A DNA stretch of 59,286 nucleotides from Prochlorococcus sp. AG-363-P01 (GTDB taxonomy: Bacteria; Cyanobacteriota; Cyanobacteriia; PCC-6307; Cyanobiaceae). The translations under genes were made by a program, and so were the position numbers. Below are positions 8,833 through 17,481 of this stretch, piece after piece. The stretch lies in the NCBI GenBank assembly GCA_003278225.1, contig QCGC01000007.1, forward strand, positions 1 through 59,286. Reading direction: 5' to 3'. Position 1 is the stretch's first letter. Each line of letters opens with the position of its first letter. The notes under the pieces are model-generated. The model was not told the DNA's origin. It did not search any database and saw nothing but the letters and a program-made list of their open reading frames with translations.

Positions 8833-9507
8833 GTGATTAACAACCTAAAAGCAACAAAGCATATCAAGCCAAAAGCTACTCTTATTATGATGTCTAGGTG
8901 GCCTGCAGTAGGACGTTGCAAAACCAGGCTTGCGAAAAGTGTTGGTTCTGAGAATGCAGCTTGTATTCAAAATAAACTCATAAAACACACAATCTCTGTA
9001 GCCAAAGAGCTTGAAGAGAGCAATTTAATCGAGGTACGTCTTGCTTTCTCAGGTATATCCTCTAAAGCTGCGAAAAGGTGGGGTTTAGAAAATGGATTAA
9101 GACAGGTTTTTCCTCAAGGAGAAGGAAGTCTTGGCCTGCGAATGAAAAGACAGGTTTTACTTAATCAAAAATCACGGCAGAAAAAAAATCCAGGAAGGGG
9201 CACAATACTGATAGGCACTGATCTCCCAAGTCTTTGCAGGCTTGATCTGATAGAAGCTATTGAAGCATTGGAAATGCATGAAATTGTTCTAGGGCCTTCT
9301 TTAGATGGAGGATATTGGTTGATTGGTTTTTCAGGAAAATTATTAGATCCAATAGTTAATTGGCCATTCGCAGGAATACCTTGGGGGACTAATCGAGTTT
9401 TACAGGAAACGTTAAGATCAGCCCGTCGGGAAAATGCTAGATATAAATTATTAAATGTCCAAAATGATATTGACACAATAGAAGATCTAACCTCATGGCA
9501 AGGCTAA
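8833..9507 (+). CDS. DUF2064 glycosyltransferase-like protein (TIGR04282 family)
   Basis: 224 aa, starting at GTG. The nucleotide-sugar-transferase-like core shows MMSRWPAVGRCKTRLAKSVG (the family's G-x-x-KTRLA loop), then GTDLPSLCRLDLIEA and EIVLGPSLDGGYWLIGF, all hallmarks of the DUF2064 family. TIGRFAM names this family for its genomic link to radical-SAM selenodomain or arsenosugar genes. The next gene overlaps it by 13 bp and belongs to the sister family TIGR04283, so the two are almost certainly co-translated partners. The reaction is probably sugar or sugar-phosphate transfer; the substrate is unknown. A start at the internal ATG pair would remove part of the first beta strand, so the GTG is kept. 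Confidence 0.85.
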   Translation: MINNLKATKHIKPKATLIMMSRWPAVGRCKTRLAKSVGSENAACIQNKLIKHTISVAKELEESNLIEVRLAFSGISSKAAKRWGLENGLRQVFPQGEGSLGLRMKRQVLLNQKSRQKKNPGRGTILIGTDLPSLCRLDLIEAIEALEMHEIVLGPSLDGGYWLIGFSGKLLDPIVNWPFAGIPWGTNRVLQETLRSARRENARYKLLNVQNDIDTIEDLTSWQG

Positions 9508-10196
9508 ATCAAACATTAAGCATTGTTATACCCACTATTAATGAAGCCAGTCGATTATCACTGTTAATTGCCGATCTAAACCGTTGGCATCATCACCTAG
9601 AAATTTGCATTTGTGATTCACTTAGCTCTGACCTTACAACTTTTATCGCCGAACTAGCCGGAGCAAAGGTTGTCAAGGTAAAAGAAGCCAATCGCGGGGT
9701 CCAACTACATAGTGGGTCATGTAACACAACTGGAAATTGGATCTTATTTCTTCATGCTGACTGTCGAATGCCTAAAAACTGGGAGGAAGTCATCTCAAGA
9801 AAAATCAATGAACCAACTTCCAAAGATTACGCTTGGTTCTTTGATTTTAAAACCCAATCCAAAAGTATCGAGTTCAATTTATTGGAACTTGCAGTAAACA
9901 TGAGGAGTCATTTATTCAGCCGTCCTTACGGTGACCAAGGCTTATTAATAAATAGAGACTTATATGATCAAATAGGTGGCTATAGACCTTTACCTATAAT
10001 GGAAGATCTAGACTTAATAGAAAGGCTTTCAAAAGAAGTTAAAATCAAAAGTCTTGGAATCCCTCTATATATTGATAATCGTCGTTGGGCAAATACTAAT
10101 ATCATTACACAAGCATGGAAGAATGCGAATCTTCGAAGACGCTGGCGAGCTGGAGAAAGTTCAAAAAGTCTTGTCATCGAATATTACAAGAATTAA
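9495..10196 (+). CDS. GT2-like glycosyltransferase (TIGR04283 family)
   Basis: 233 aa with a GT-A fold start (LSIVIPTINEASRLSLLIAD), the acceptor loop VKEANRGVQLHSG, and the metal-binding region FLHADCRMP. The later DQGLLINRDLYDQIGGYRPL and MEDLDLIERL are typical of this small GT2 subfamily. It overlaps the DUF2064 gene by 13 bp. In cyanobacteria the two families occur together and have been linked by context to arsenosugar formation; here no ArsM or ArsS lies in the window, so that role is only suggested. The gene is followed by a short convergent gap to the GNAT gene. Confidence 0.87.
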   Translation: MARLNQTLSIVIPTINEASRLSLLIADLNRWHHHLEICICDSLSSDLTTFIAELAGAKVVKVKEANRGVQLHSGSCNTTGNWILFLHADCRMPKNWEEVISRKINEPTSKDYAWFFDFKTQSKSIEFNLLELAVNMRSHLFSRPYGDQGLLINRDLYDQIGGYRPLPIMEDLDLIERLSKEVKIKSLGIPLYIDNRRWANTNIITQAWKNANLRRRWRAGESSKSLVIEYYKN

Positions 10197-10285
10197 GTAC
10201 ATTTAAAAATAGAATGATAAAGAAATTAAATCTTAATTAAGCCCGGTTTGCCTCTCATGAAAATATGGTTATTTTCCAATAAGTA

Positions 10286-10786
10286 TTAATTTGCATACCA
10301 AAAAGCACAACGATTCCCCTTCGGCTCCAATACCCAACCTTGACTTAAGTAAAAAGCAACTACCCCAGGATCTGCAAAAAGTGTAATTCTCGTCACACCA
10401 ATATCCCTAAGTGACTGGTTGACATAATTCATTAGCAATTTACCCAACCCAACGCCTTGATATATAGGATTTATTGCCACATCCCATATTGTAGCTTCAA
10501 GTACACCATCCCCAGTACACCTAGCGAAGCCAATCAGCCTAGGGAAAGCAGGGTCATGTCGCCATAAACCTACCTTTAACAAACTATTCTCAAGTGCAAT
10601 TCTTACTTTTGACATTGGTCTTTGACTCCAACCAACTGACTGAAGTAACTGTTCCAGTTCAATTAAATCAAATGGTTTTGTTTGACTAAAAACCAGAGAC
10701 ATATTCTTATTGGGAGATGGGCATTGACATGCATCTTTTCCGTAAATTTCCAGAAGCTCCTTTTGAGTTAGGCAACAGCTACTCAT
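10286..10786 (-). CDS. GNAT-family N-acetyltransferase (Ycf52/NSI-like)
   Basis: 166 aa. The GNAT acetyl-CoA motif A is visible as VAINPIYQGVGLGKLLMNYV (Q-x-x-G-x-G-K), and motif B lies around FADPGVVAFYLSQGWVLEP. This layout fits the cyanobacterial and plastid Ycf52/NSI acetyltransferases. The N-terminus carries four cysteines (SSCCLTQ and DACQCP), a possible metal or redox site that is not part of the acetyltransferase core. The acceptor is unknown; plastid relatives acetylate lysines in photosynthetic proteins. Confidence 0.85.
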   Translation of the reverse strand: MSSCCLTQKELLEIYGKDACQCPSPNKNMSLVFSQTKPFDLIELEQLLQSVGWSQRPMSKVRIALENSLLKVGLWRHDPAFPRLIGFARCTGDGVLEATIWDVAINPIYQGVGLGKLLMNYVNQSLRDIGVTRITLFADPGVVAFYLSQGWVLEPKGNRCAFWYAN

Positions 10787-10847
10787 AAAAATGTTCCCTC
10801 ACATATTTTTGCCTTGGGTCGATAATAATTCTGAAAGTTTTCTTCTA

Positions 10848-12647
10848 TCAAAGTTCTGCTAACCCTCTTTCTTGCAGCTCAGCCAATTGTGAATAAAGAC
10901 CACCTAGATTTCTAAGCTCTTGATGAGTTCCTTCTTCTATAAGCTTTCCACTCCTCAAAACCAAAATTCGATCAGCTGACTCAACAGTTGCAAGTCTATG
11001 TGCAATAACAATAGCGGTTCTCTTTGCAAGTAAACGGTCTAAATCCCTTTGCAAAGTCGCTTCTGTGGAAGGATCCATAAAAGCTGTTGCTTCATCCATT
11101 ATCAAAACTCTAGGGTTCCTAATAGCCACTCTTGCAACAGATAACAATTGTCTTTCTCCTGAAGATAAATTACCACCACGTTCTCTTAATTGAGTTTGAA
11201 GACCATTTGGCAGCCTATTTAATAAACTATCTAATCCAAGGTCCCTACATATTTCTTTCAAGCGATCTTCTTTAATAGCCTTGTCAAGGCGAAGGTTATC
11301 ACTAACATTACCACTAAACAAAAAAGTATCCTGAAGCACTACACCTAATTGTTTACGCAAATAAGAGATTGGAAGATCTCTTATATTTTGTCCATCAATA
11401 TAAATTTTTCCACTCTGAGGTTCATATAGCCTGCAAAGTAATCTGATCAATGTTGTTTTCCCAGAACCAGTTGGACCAACAAGTGCAACATTTTCTCCTG
11501 GTTTAATTCTAAAGCTTAAGTCTCTAAGAATTGGTTCATCAGGCCTATAAGCAAAATTAACATTTTCAAAAATAACTTCACCCAGCTGGTGAATGGAAGA
11601 AGTGTTATTAGCTTCGTGAGAAATACTCTTCAGAGGTATTTTGTCAGATATCTCAATCCGTTCTTCAAGTAATTCACCAATTCTTTCAACAGCGGTTAGT
11701 CCTCCTTGTATTTGTGTAAACCTTTCAGCAAGCTGTCTTAGTGGCTCAAACAATCTCTGTGAGTACAGAATAAAAGTTGTAAGAGTTCCTAATCCAAGAG
11801 TTCCTGCAGTAACCATCAATCCGCCCAAGGCAAGAACCAAAGCAATTGCTGCCAATGAAACCCATTCAATAAATGCAGAAATACTGCTGTCATAGAAAAT
11901 GGTTCCATTTACAGCCTCCCTATATATCATTCCAGTGCTGTTAAATTTCATAGCATTAGTCTTTTCTCTACGAAACATTTGAACAACCTCAAGACCTTGC
12001 AAGTTTTCTTGAAAATCTGCATTGAGTTGTGATAGTTCCTCTCTTACTCGGTAGTTAGCTCGTCTATAACGTCTTTGAAGCCAGAGAATTAGAATAGTAA
12101 CAGGTATTTGAGTCAATAAAAGTAATATTCCAAGACGCCATTCTACTATAAGCATTGTAATTGCTATAACTAAAAGGCTAACAAAGTCTGCCAAGATTCC
12201 AACTGCACCACTTCCAAATACCTCAGCTAAAGCATCTACATCGTTAGTAAGTCTCGTTAATAATTTACCAACTGGCATTCTGTCATGAAAACGTAGAGAC
12301 AATGACATTGAATGTGAAAAAAGATCATCCCTAATACGCGCCGTAAGTCTTTGCCCTACTGCCTGAATGTTGTATGTCTGATAACCCTGTAAAAACAATC
12401 TGAGCAGAACAGAAATTAACAACACACCTATCAACAACCTTATTGCATTTTTAAGTGGCAACTGATTAAGCACATCAAAAGTTGCTTCCCCTCTCAAGAC
12501 ACTTATCGCCTGACCTACCAATAACGGTTGAATTGCGCCAGCTAATGCAACTGGAACAAGAATCAAAAGGATTACGATTAATCTTTTTCTGTCTTGACGT
12601 AAATAACGTCCTAAGCGTCCTACACGTCGGAAATCATTTGAAACCAT
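10848..12647 (-). CDS. ABC transporter, fused membrane and ATPase domains (exporter type)
   Basis: 599 aa: a six-span type I exporter membrane domain (residues about 15-325) followed by an ATPase domain with Walker A GPTGSGKTTLIRLLCR, Q-loop LGVVLQDTF, signature NLSSGERQLLSVAR, Walker B VLIMDEATAFMD and H-loop IVIAHRLATV. This is the MdlB/MsbA-like half-transporter arrangement that works as a dimer. The substrate cannot be read from sequence; lipid, peptide or drug export are possible. Its start shares one base with the hisG stop (TAATG), so the two are translationally coupled, though their functions are not obviously related. Confidence 0.93.
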   Translation of the reverse strand: MVSNDFRRVGRLGRYLRQDRKRLIVILLILVPVALAGAIQPLLVGQAISVLRGEATFDVLNQLPLKNAIRLLIGVLLISVLLRLFLQGYQTYNIQAVGQRLTARIRDDLFSHSMSLSLRFHDRMPVGKLLTRLTNDVDALAEVFGSGAVGILADFVSLLVIAITMLIVEWRLGILLLLTQIPVTILILWLQRRYRRANYRVREELSQLNADFQENLQGLEVVQMFRREKTNAMKFNSTGMIYREAVNGTIFYDSSISAFIEWVSLAAIALVLALGGLMVTAGTLGLGTLTTFILYSQRLFEPLRQLAERFTQIQGGLTAVERIGELLEERIEISDKIPLKSISHEANNTSSIHQLGEVIFENVNFAYRPDEPILRDLSFRIKPGENVALVGPTGSGKTTLIRLLCRLYEPQSGKIYIDGQNIRDLPISYLRKQLGVVLQDTFLFSGNVSDNLRLDKAIKEDRLKEICRDLGLDSLLNRLPNGLQTQLRERGGNLSSGERQLLSVARVAIRNPRVLIMDEATAFMDPSTEATLQRDLDRLLAKRTAIVIAHRLATVESADRILVLRSGKLIEEGTHQELRNLGGLYSQLAELQERGLAEL

Positions 12648-13300
12648 TAACCTTTTAATGATATTAATTGATTTTGCTTTCGAATTGCTTCAACCATAGA
12701 GTGAATCTCTCCTCGATCCAAACGCAATGCAAGTGGATTGCCAACCAATCGAGCAGTGGAATGAAAAAGTTCATGTATTTCCACTAATCCATTATCTCTA
12801 AGAGTGCGGCCTGTAGCAACCAAATCAACGATCGCCTCAGCCATTCCAGTGATTGGCCCAAGTTCAACTGAGCCAGTGAGATGAACAAGTTCAACAGGAA
12901 GGTCTAGCTCATTAAAAAATGATCTTGCACAATGTGTAAATTTGCTAGCAATCCTGCAATGTGGTGGCAAATCTGTAACTCGAGCGTAACCACTATTTGC
13001 CTTTACAGCTACAGCCATATGACAACCACCAAAACTAAGGTCAACTAAATGAGCGACTGGCATTTGGTGCTCTTTCAACACGTCATATCCAACAACGCCT
13101 AATTGTGCCTGACCAAAAGCCACATAAACAGGGACATCACCGTTTCGCACCAGAAGTGCCCTCGCTCGCCCACAAACAGAAGGGACCATTAACTGCCGAT
13201 TACCCGCTTCTAAAACTGTTGAGAAATCCAGCCCCGCTTTTGCAAAGCGAGTTACTGAATCCTTGAGCAAAGCTCCTTTGGCTAGCGCAACTGTAATCAT
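12647..13300 (-). CDS. hisG: ATP phosphoribosyltransferase, short form
   Basis: 217 aa, the length of the short HisG form, which lacks the C-terminal regulatory domain and needs the HisS-like partner HisZ. It catalyses the first step of histidine synthesis, joining ATP and PRPP. The start ([20 protein letters not shown]), the mid-protein block [20 protein letters not shown] and the PRPP-binding loop [20 protein letters not shown] agree with the family. It lies upstream of the ABC exporter with a TAATG overlap. hisZ is not in the window. hisS at 3635-4906 is a full synthetase, not HisZ. Confidence 0.95.
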   Translation of the reverse strand: MITVALAKGALLKDSVTRFAKAGLDFSTVLEAGNRQLMVPSVCGRARALLVRNGDVPVYVAFGQAQLGVVGYDVLKEHQMPVAHLVDLSFGGCHMAVAVKANSGYARVTDLPPHCRIASKFTHCARSFFNELDLPVELVHLTGSVELGPITGMAEAIVDLVATGRTLRDNGLVEIHELFHSTARLVGNPLALRLDRGEIHSMVEAIRKQNQLISLKG

Positions 13301-13349
13301 TGATTAACCCATCAAATTAACTCTAACTATTTACCTTCCATTTACAGCC

Positions 13350-14111
13350 ATGGACCAGAAAAAAAACAGTTGCTCAATACATGGTATCCCTGTCTTAAAA
13401 GACAACATCATCTGGATATGGATTAAAGGAAGCGAAGCGGTAGTAATCGATCCTGCGGTTGCAGAACCTGTAAAGGCATGGCTCAAGAAAGAACAGCTCA
13501 ACCTAAAAGCAATTCTTCAAACCCACCACCATGATGATCATATCGGCGGAACAAAAGATCTACTAACACAATGGCCCAAGGCCTCAGTTGTCGCTGCAAA
13601 AGCTGACCTAAATCGAATACCATTCCAAACTATTTCAGTGATGCATAATGACAAATTACAATTAATGGGATCTCAAATAGAAGTTTTAGATATAGCTGGC
13701 CATACAAGCGCCCATATTGCTTATTACATCCCACCTAAAAAAGGAGTATCCATAAAACCCACACTCTTTTGTGGGGATACACTATTTGGAGCAGGTTGCG
13801 GCCGCATTTTTGAAGGGTCAACTAAAAAAATGTATAAGTCAATTCAACTAATTAATAAACTCCCCGAAAACACACAAATATATTGTGCCCATGAATATAC
13901 GAAGTCAAACCTAAAGTGGGCAATGGCAATCCATCCCGAGGACTTATTACTGAAGGAGAGATTAAAAGATGTAGAAACAAAGTTGAAAAAAGGGTTATTA
14001 ACTATTCCAAGTAGCATTAAAGAAGAAAGAAAAACAAATCTATTTCTAAGAGCTATAAATGTCGATGAGTTTACTAAGTTAAGACTACATAAGGATAATT
14101 GGAAAGAATAG
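13350..14111 (+). CDS. gloB: Hydroxyacylglutathione hydrolase (glyoxalase II)
   Basis: 253 aa, a metallo-beta-lactamase-fold hydrolase. The dinuclear metal motif THHHDDHIGG is present, followed by H in IAGHTSAH, D in CGDTLFGAGCGR, and the C-terminal CAHEYTKSNLKWA, whose residues bind metal and glutathione in GloB. It releases D-lactate from S-lactoylglutathione, completing methylglyoxal detoxification. It is divergent from hisG with a 49-bp gap and is followed by ridA, a metabolite-repair gene, though no shared operon is proven. Confidence 0.93.
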   Translation: MDQKKNSCSIHGIPVLKDNIIWIWIKGSEAVVIDPAVAEPVKAWLKKEQLNLKAILQTHHHDDHIGGTKDLLTQWPKASVVAAKADLNRIPFQTISVMHNDKLQLMGSQIEVLDIAGHTSAHIAYYIPPKKGVSIKPTLFCGDTLFGAGCGRIFEGSTKKMYKSIQLINKLPENTQIYCAHEYTKSNLKWAMAIHPEDLLLKERLKDVETKLKKGLLTIPSSIKEERKTNLFLRAINVDEFTKLRLHKDNWKE

Positions 14112-14243
14112 ACAAAGAAAGATAAACCAATCCTCTAAAGGAATCCAAAGGCTCACAACTTTTTGCCTAAGAAAAATTTTGTGGATTCAACTGTAAGCTA
14201 TGAAAAGCACATTTTCACCTAAGAATAAACCTCATTCACGCTT

Positions 14244-14642
14244 ATGAGTTCCTCTAACACAAAAACAGTTTTCACAAAACTTGCTCCAGCACCAGTCGGC
14301 CCATATAGCCAAGCCGTAATTGCTGGCGAATGGCTTTATTGTTCAGGTCAAATTCCATTGGACCCATCAAGTGGGCTGTTGATAGGGAATGGCAATATAG
14401 AAACAGAGACCAAACAGGTGATTAGCAATCTAAAGGCAGTCTTAAATGCCGCAGGAGCTAAGCCCTCTCAAGTTGTCAAAACAACTATTTATCTTGTAGA
14501 TCTAAGTGATTTCGAAAAAGTTAATTTGATTTATGCCGAAACTTTTTTGAATGACAAAAGTCCAGCAAGAGCTTGTGTTCAAGTTGCAGCACTGCCAAAA
14601 GGTGCTCGCGTCGAAATTGATTGCATCGCATGGCTAGGCTAA
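14244..14642 (+). CDS. ridA: RidA-family enamine/imine deaminase
   Basis: 132 aa. The family blocks are clear: PAPVGPYSQAVIAGEWLYCS at the start and SPARACVQVAALPKGARVEI at the end, including the conserved arginine in ARACVQV that binds the substrate carboxylate. RidA trimers hydrolyse reactive 2-aminoacrylate and related enamines made by PLP enzymes such as threonine dehydratase. The length is typical. It sits between gloB and the carboxysome region and shares its strand with gloB. Confidence 0.94.
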   Translation: MSSSNTKTVFTKLAPAPVGPYSQAVIAGEWLYCSGQIPLDPSSGLLIGNGNIETETKQVISNLKAVLNAAGAKPSQVVKTTIYLVDLSDFEKVNLIYAETFLNDKSPARACVQVAALPKGARVEIDCIAWLG

Positions 14643-14884
14643 GCCAAATGAAATCCAACAATCAATCAAATAACAATCTAAAGAATCAATACTATTAGGA
14701 GTTCTTTCATAGAGCCTTAAATTCATAAAAGCAATAAGCTTTACGAAGATTGAATCTCAACATCTCCCTAGTTCCAAAGAGTCCAAAGCTTATCGCTTCC
14801 CAAGGCATTGAGCTCATTGGTCGAAATGTTAAATGCGAGCCGAGCCGACGATTGTCTAAATTAAGTATCTAACTGCTAATAATT

Positions 14885-15124
14885 ATGCCTACGGCCAAGC
14901 TGACCATAGGGGAGCTAGAGGCTGGCTATCCGCTTTATTGCAAAGCACTTAGGCGCCTTCTTCAGGAAGGACGCAGTGCGAAGGAAATCCAGCGCACTGT
15001 TTGTTGGAGCCACCTAGAAACACTAAATCGGTGCCTACCGGGACGCTACAAAGCCCCTTCATATCTAATGGTCTTAATAAAACGCGACCTTGAGCAACCA
15101 AAAGAAGAAGATTCTGGCATTTAA
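14885..15124 (+). CDS. DUF3136-like small protein at the end of the carboxysome locus
   Basis: 79 aa, predicted mostly helical and basic: KLTIGELEAGYPLYCKALRR, then LLQEGRSAKEIQRTVCWSHL and LPGRYKAPSYLMVLIKRDLE. I believe this is the picocyanobacterial DUF3136 family, from memory of its GELEAGYPLYCKAL and LPGRYKAP blocks. No enzyme motif is visible; two conserved-looking cysteines lie in YCKA and TVCW. It converges on cbbX with only 19 bp between the stops and would be the nearest plus-strand gene to the carboxysome operon. Whether it acts with the carboxysome is unknown. Confidence 0.75.
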   Translation: MPTAKLTIGELEAGYPLYCKALRRLLQEGRSAKEIQRTVCWSHLETLNRCLPGRYKAPSYLMVLIKRDLEQPKEEDSGI

Positions 15125-15143
15125 GAAAAACCAACTATTGAAA

Positions 15144-16052
15144 TCATTCCTTTAATTTTTGGGTCAAGTCATGTCCCTCTATTTCTCCTTGAAACACCCT
15201 GCTGCTCTTAATATCCGATTCTTCTAGAGTCATAAGGTCTTCTCGAGTCAACAAATCTTCCTTTCTCTCAAAAAGCCGGTTTGCCTGCCTTAGTCGCATC
15301 CTATCTAGAGCATTGCGAATAGAGCGAGCATTTGCAAAGAAAGGAAGATTGCGACGTCGTTCTATATATGATTCAAAGCAAATAGATGCTTCCTTACTAA
15401 AAGAGTAATTCTGCTCCGATAAAAATAATCTGGCTATTTTCATCAACTCTTCATTGTTATAATCAGGGAAATCAATGTGATGAGCAACTCTTGAGTAAAG
15501 ACCAGGGTTAAAGCGGTAAAACTCATTCATTTGATCCTTATATCCAGCAAAAATAACCAAAAACCCATCTCTTTGGGCTTCCATCTCTTGCAATAAAATC
15601 TCAATAGCTTCAGCACCATAATCTCTTTCATTACCAGACTTATAAAGATAATAAGCTTCATCAATAAAAAGCACACCACCTTGAGCTCGCTTAATCATTT
15701 CCTTTGTCTTCGGTGCTGTATGACCAACATATTGACCAACAAGATCATCTCTAGTAACAGTGACAACATGTCCTTTACGTAAATAACCAAGCCTATGCAA
15801 TATCTGTGAAATTTTTTTTGCAACAGTTGTCTTCCCAGTACCTGGTCGCCCTGTAAAAGACATATGTAAAACAGGCTTTGTAGTTGCAAGATCTAAATTT
15901 TGTCTAGCTCTTTCTACCAATAACAAAGCAGCAATTTCTCTAATACGTGTCTTAACTGGATTCAATCCAACTAATTCATGATCTAACTGTTCAAGCACAT
16001 CAGAAACGCCAGAGTCAACATATTCAGCAGAAAGATCAATCGAGGAGTCCAT
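15144..16052 (-). CDS. cbbX: CbbX-type AAA+ Rubisco activase
   Basis: 302 aa from the chosen start. Walker A is [11 protein letters not shown] (about 67-77), the central pore loop is [10 protein letters not shown], Walker B is [11 protein letters not shown], and the sensor and arginine regions follow ([27 protein letters not shown]). CbbX hexamers pull the C-terminus of red-type or alpha-carboxysomal Rubisco large subunit to free inhibitory sugar phosphates. The frame is open 19 codons upstream to 16109, but that start would lie deep inside acRAF; the ATG at 16052 gives a 17-bp overlap with acRAF and is preferred. It is the last gene of the minus-strand carboxysome run. Confidence 0.93.
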   Translation of the reverse strand: MDSSIDLSAEYVDSGVSDVLEQLDHELVGLNPVKTRIREIAALLLVERARQNLDLATTKPVLHMSFTGRPGTGKTTVAKKISQILHRLGYLRKGHVVTVTRDDLVGQYVGHTAPKTKEMIKRAQGGVLFIDEAYYLYKSGNERDYGAEAIEILLQEMEAQRDGFLVIFAGYKDQMNEFYRFNPGLYSRVAHHIDFPDYNNEELMKIARLFLSEQNYSFSKEASICFESYIERRRNLPFFANARSIRNALDRMRLRQANRLFERKEDLLTREDLMTLEESDIKSSRVFQGEIEGHDLTQKLKE

Positions 16053-16287
16053 CAATCTCAGATGCAAATTTGTATTCAGAATCAGTAATCGTCGAGTCCT
16101 TTTCCTCACTCTCTGGACGAAGAGTAATATTCACATATTTTTTCCCAAAACTAATATCTGGGAAAACTTTTCTTGACTCACTTAATTCGCCAAGGCGATC
16201 CAAAAAATCTCTTGTATTTGTATAGGATTCAAACTCAAAGCGCCTTTCTAGGCGAACAGGTCGTTGCCTTAGCTCCCACTTATCCAT
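16036..16287 (-). CDS. acRAF, pterin dehydratase-like Rubisco assembly factor
   Basis: 83 aa. It resembles a pterin-4a-carbinolamine dehydratase fold: [20 protein letters not shown] followed by [20 protein letters not shown]. Proteins of this kind in alpha-carboxysome operons (acRAF) chaperone folding and assembly of form I Rubisco large subunits and do not act as dehydratases. The residues between the two blocks lack the usual catalytic histidine triad (H-HP-W). Its C-terminal tail is acidic. It overlaps cbbX by 17 bp, so the assembly factor and the activase are translationally coupled. Confidence 0.85.
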   Translation of the reverse strand: MDKWELRQRPVRLERRFEFESYTNTRDFLDRLGELSESRKVFPDISFGKKYVNITLRPESEEKDSTITDSEYKFASEIDGLLD

Positions 16288-16379
16288 AAAAATTGATCCC
16301 GATCTTTACCTGCTGAACTTAGACCACCCATAGAAAAAGTTAATATAGAGCGATCTAACTAAACAGATAAAGCAAAAGA

Positions 16380-16907
16380 TTAGTAGCGTCGCTTAGCGCC
16401 ACTCGGGCTCAAAACTGGTTCAACTTCTACGTGAGGCCGAGCAATGATGTGAGCAGCGACAAGTCCATCACCAACACGCTCACAAGCATCCGCTCCTGCC
16501 CGAACTGATGCATTCACAGCGCCAGTCTCTCCACGTACCATCACTGTGACATAACCACCACCGACATATTCTCTGGAAACAAGAGCGACTTCAGCAGCTT
16601 TTGTCATGGCATCAGCCGCCTCAATAGCAGGTACCATCCCACGAGTTTCTATCATCCCAAGAGCAATTCCATAAACAGGCATAGGTTCTAATGACAAAGT
16701 CTTAGAGGCTCCTGTAGATGAGCCTCCCTGCCCAGCAGAACTTTTAGAGCCTTTTAAAATCCCTCTTTTTTGATCGGAATTATTATTTTTCTGAGCTTTT
16801 GTAGTCTTACTTGCAGTTTTGTTAGTTTTTTTTGTCGTTGAGACTGGGGACACATCAACTGTTTGATTTGATGCCTGGGGTAAAGGTGATGATGATGAAT
16901 TAGTCAT
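16380..16907 (-). CDS. csoS1E: CsoS1E, BMC-domain shell protein with long N-terminal extension
   Basis: 175 aa. Residues about 75-170 are a single bacterial-microcompartment domain (YGIALGMIETRGMVPAIEAA ... VMVRGETGAVNASVRAGADA) almost identical in pattern to CsoS1 at 23416. The first 73 residues are a low-complexity, Ser/Thr/Lys/Asn-rich extension (KKTNKTASKTTKAQKNNN) not present in CsoS1, presumably disordered. CsoS1E is known from low-light Prochlorococcus and marine Synechococcus. It probably joins or adapts hexameric shell facets. It lies between csoS4B and acRAF on the same strand. Confidence 0.9.
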   Translation of the reverse strand: MTNSSSSPLPQASNQTVDVSPVSTTKKTNKTASKTTKAQKNNNSDQKRGILKGSKSSAGQGGSSTGASKTLSLEPMPVYGIALGMIETRGMVPAIEAADAMTKAAEVALVSREYVGGGYVTVMVRGETGAVNASVRAGADACERVGDGLVAAHIIARPHVEVEPVLSPSGAKRRY

Positions 16908-16953
16908 TGGAGTTAATCGATAATTAATAAAGAAGCAAGGAAATCAAAAGCAA

Positions 16954-17205
16954 CTATCCATCTGGGGGCCAGAAATCAATAATTCCACCAATTGTCAAAT
17001 CTGTTTGGACGTTTGGATCAGGGCACGCAAATCTGGCCGCAGATCCACTTGCTGTAAAAACCCAATTACCTTCTCTAGCTCCAACTGGATCAACAGCCAC
17101 CAAGTCCTTACCACTGGTATTTCTCAGTATTCTTAAATGCATATGCCCTAAGCCCTCAACTCTTTGAGTGCAAACCAAACGACCCTTCACTTGCATTATT
17201 TCCAT
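16954..17205 (-). CDS. csoS4B: CsoS4B, pentameric vertex protein
   Basis: 83 aa of the CcmL/EutN pentamer family: MEIMQVKGRLVCTQRVEGLG, then LVAVDPVGAREGNWVFTASGSA, ending TIGGIIDFWPPDG. Five copies close the vertices of the icosahedral shell. Its ATG shares one base with the csoS4A stop (TAATG), so the two pentamer genes are translationally coupled. Length and core match the family, and the paralogue just upstream makes the pair CsoS4A/CsoS4B clear. Confidence 0.93.
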   Translation of the reverse strand: MEIMQVKGRLVCTQRVEGLGHMHLRILRNTSGKDLVAVDPVGAREGNWVFTASGSAARFACPDPNVQTDLTIGGIIDFWPPDG

Positions 17206-17480
17206 TATCCAGGACCTCTAGAAGAGCTTTTCTGAGCATCAGGATCCCAATGATCAATTATGCCCACAATTGTTAAATCACTTGGATAAGATTTGCTGCC
17301 AGCAGCCTCTCTAGCTGCAGAACTGCCCACACAAATAACCCAATCATCTGGCTTGCAACCAACTGCATCTACTGCAACTTTTTTTGAGCTGCCATCTAAT
17401 ACAACTTGTAGATGTTTATGCTCAAAACCAGGAATACGATTGGTTGAAACAAGCGGTTTAAGAACCTTACAAATAATCAT
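17205..17480 (-). CDS. csoS4A: CsoS4A, pentameric vertex protein
   Basis: 91 aa, CcmL/EutN family: MIICKVLKPLVSTNRIPGFE, then VAVDAVGCKPDDWVICVGSSAA and LTIVGIIDHWDPD, followed by a short basic tail (KSSSRGPG) absent from CsoS4B. It caps shell vertices. It starts one base after the csoSCA stop, with the minus-strand GGAGG just inside the end of csoSCA as a likely ribosome site. The order csoSCA-csoS4A-csoS4B is the standard alpha-carboxysome arrangement. Confidence 0.94.
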   Translation of the reverse strand: MIICKVLKPLVSTNRIPGFEHKHLQVVLDGSSKKVAVDAVGCKPDDWVICVGSSAAREAAGSKSYPSDLTIVGIIDHWDPDAQKSSSRGPG

Positions 17481-17481
17481 G

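Noticed and set aside
16053-16109. Upstream 19-codon extension of CbbX
   Set aside because: It would start well inside acRAF with no ribosome site, and the residues ([19 protein letters not shown]) are an out-of-frame reading of acRAF.
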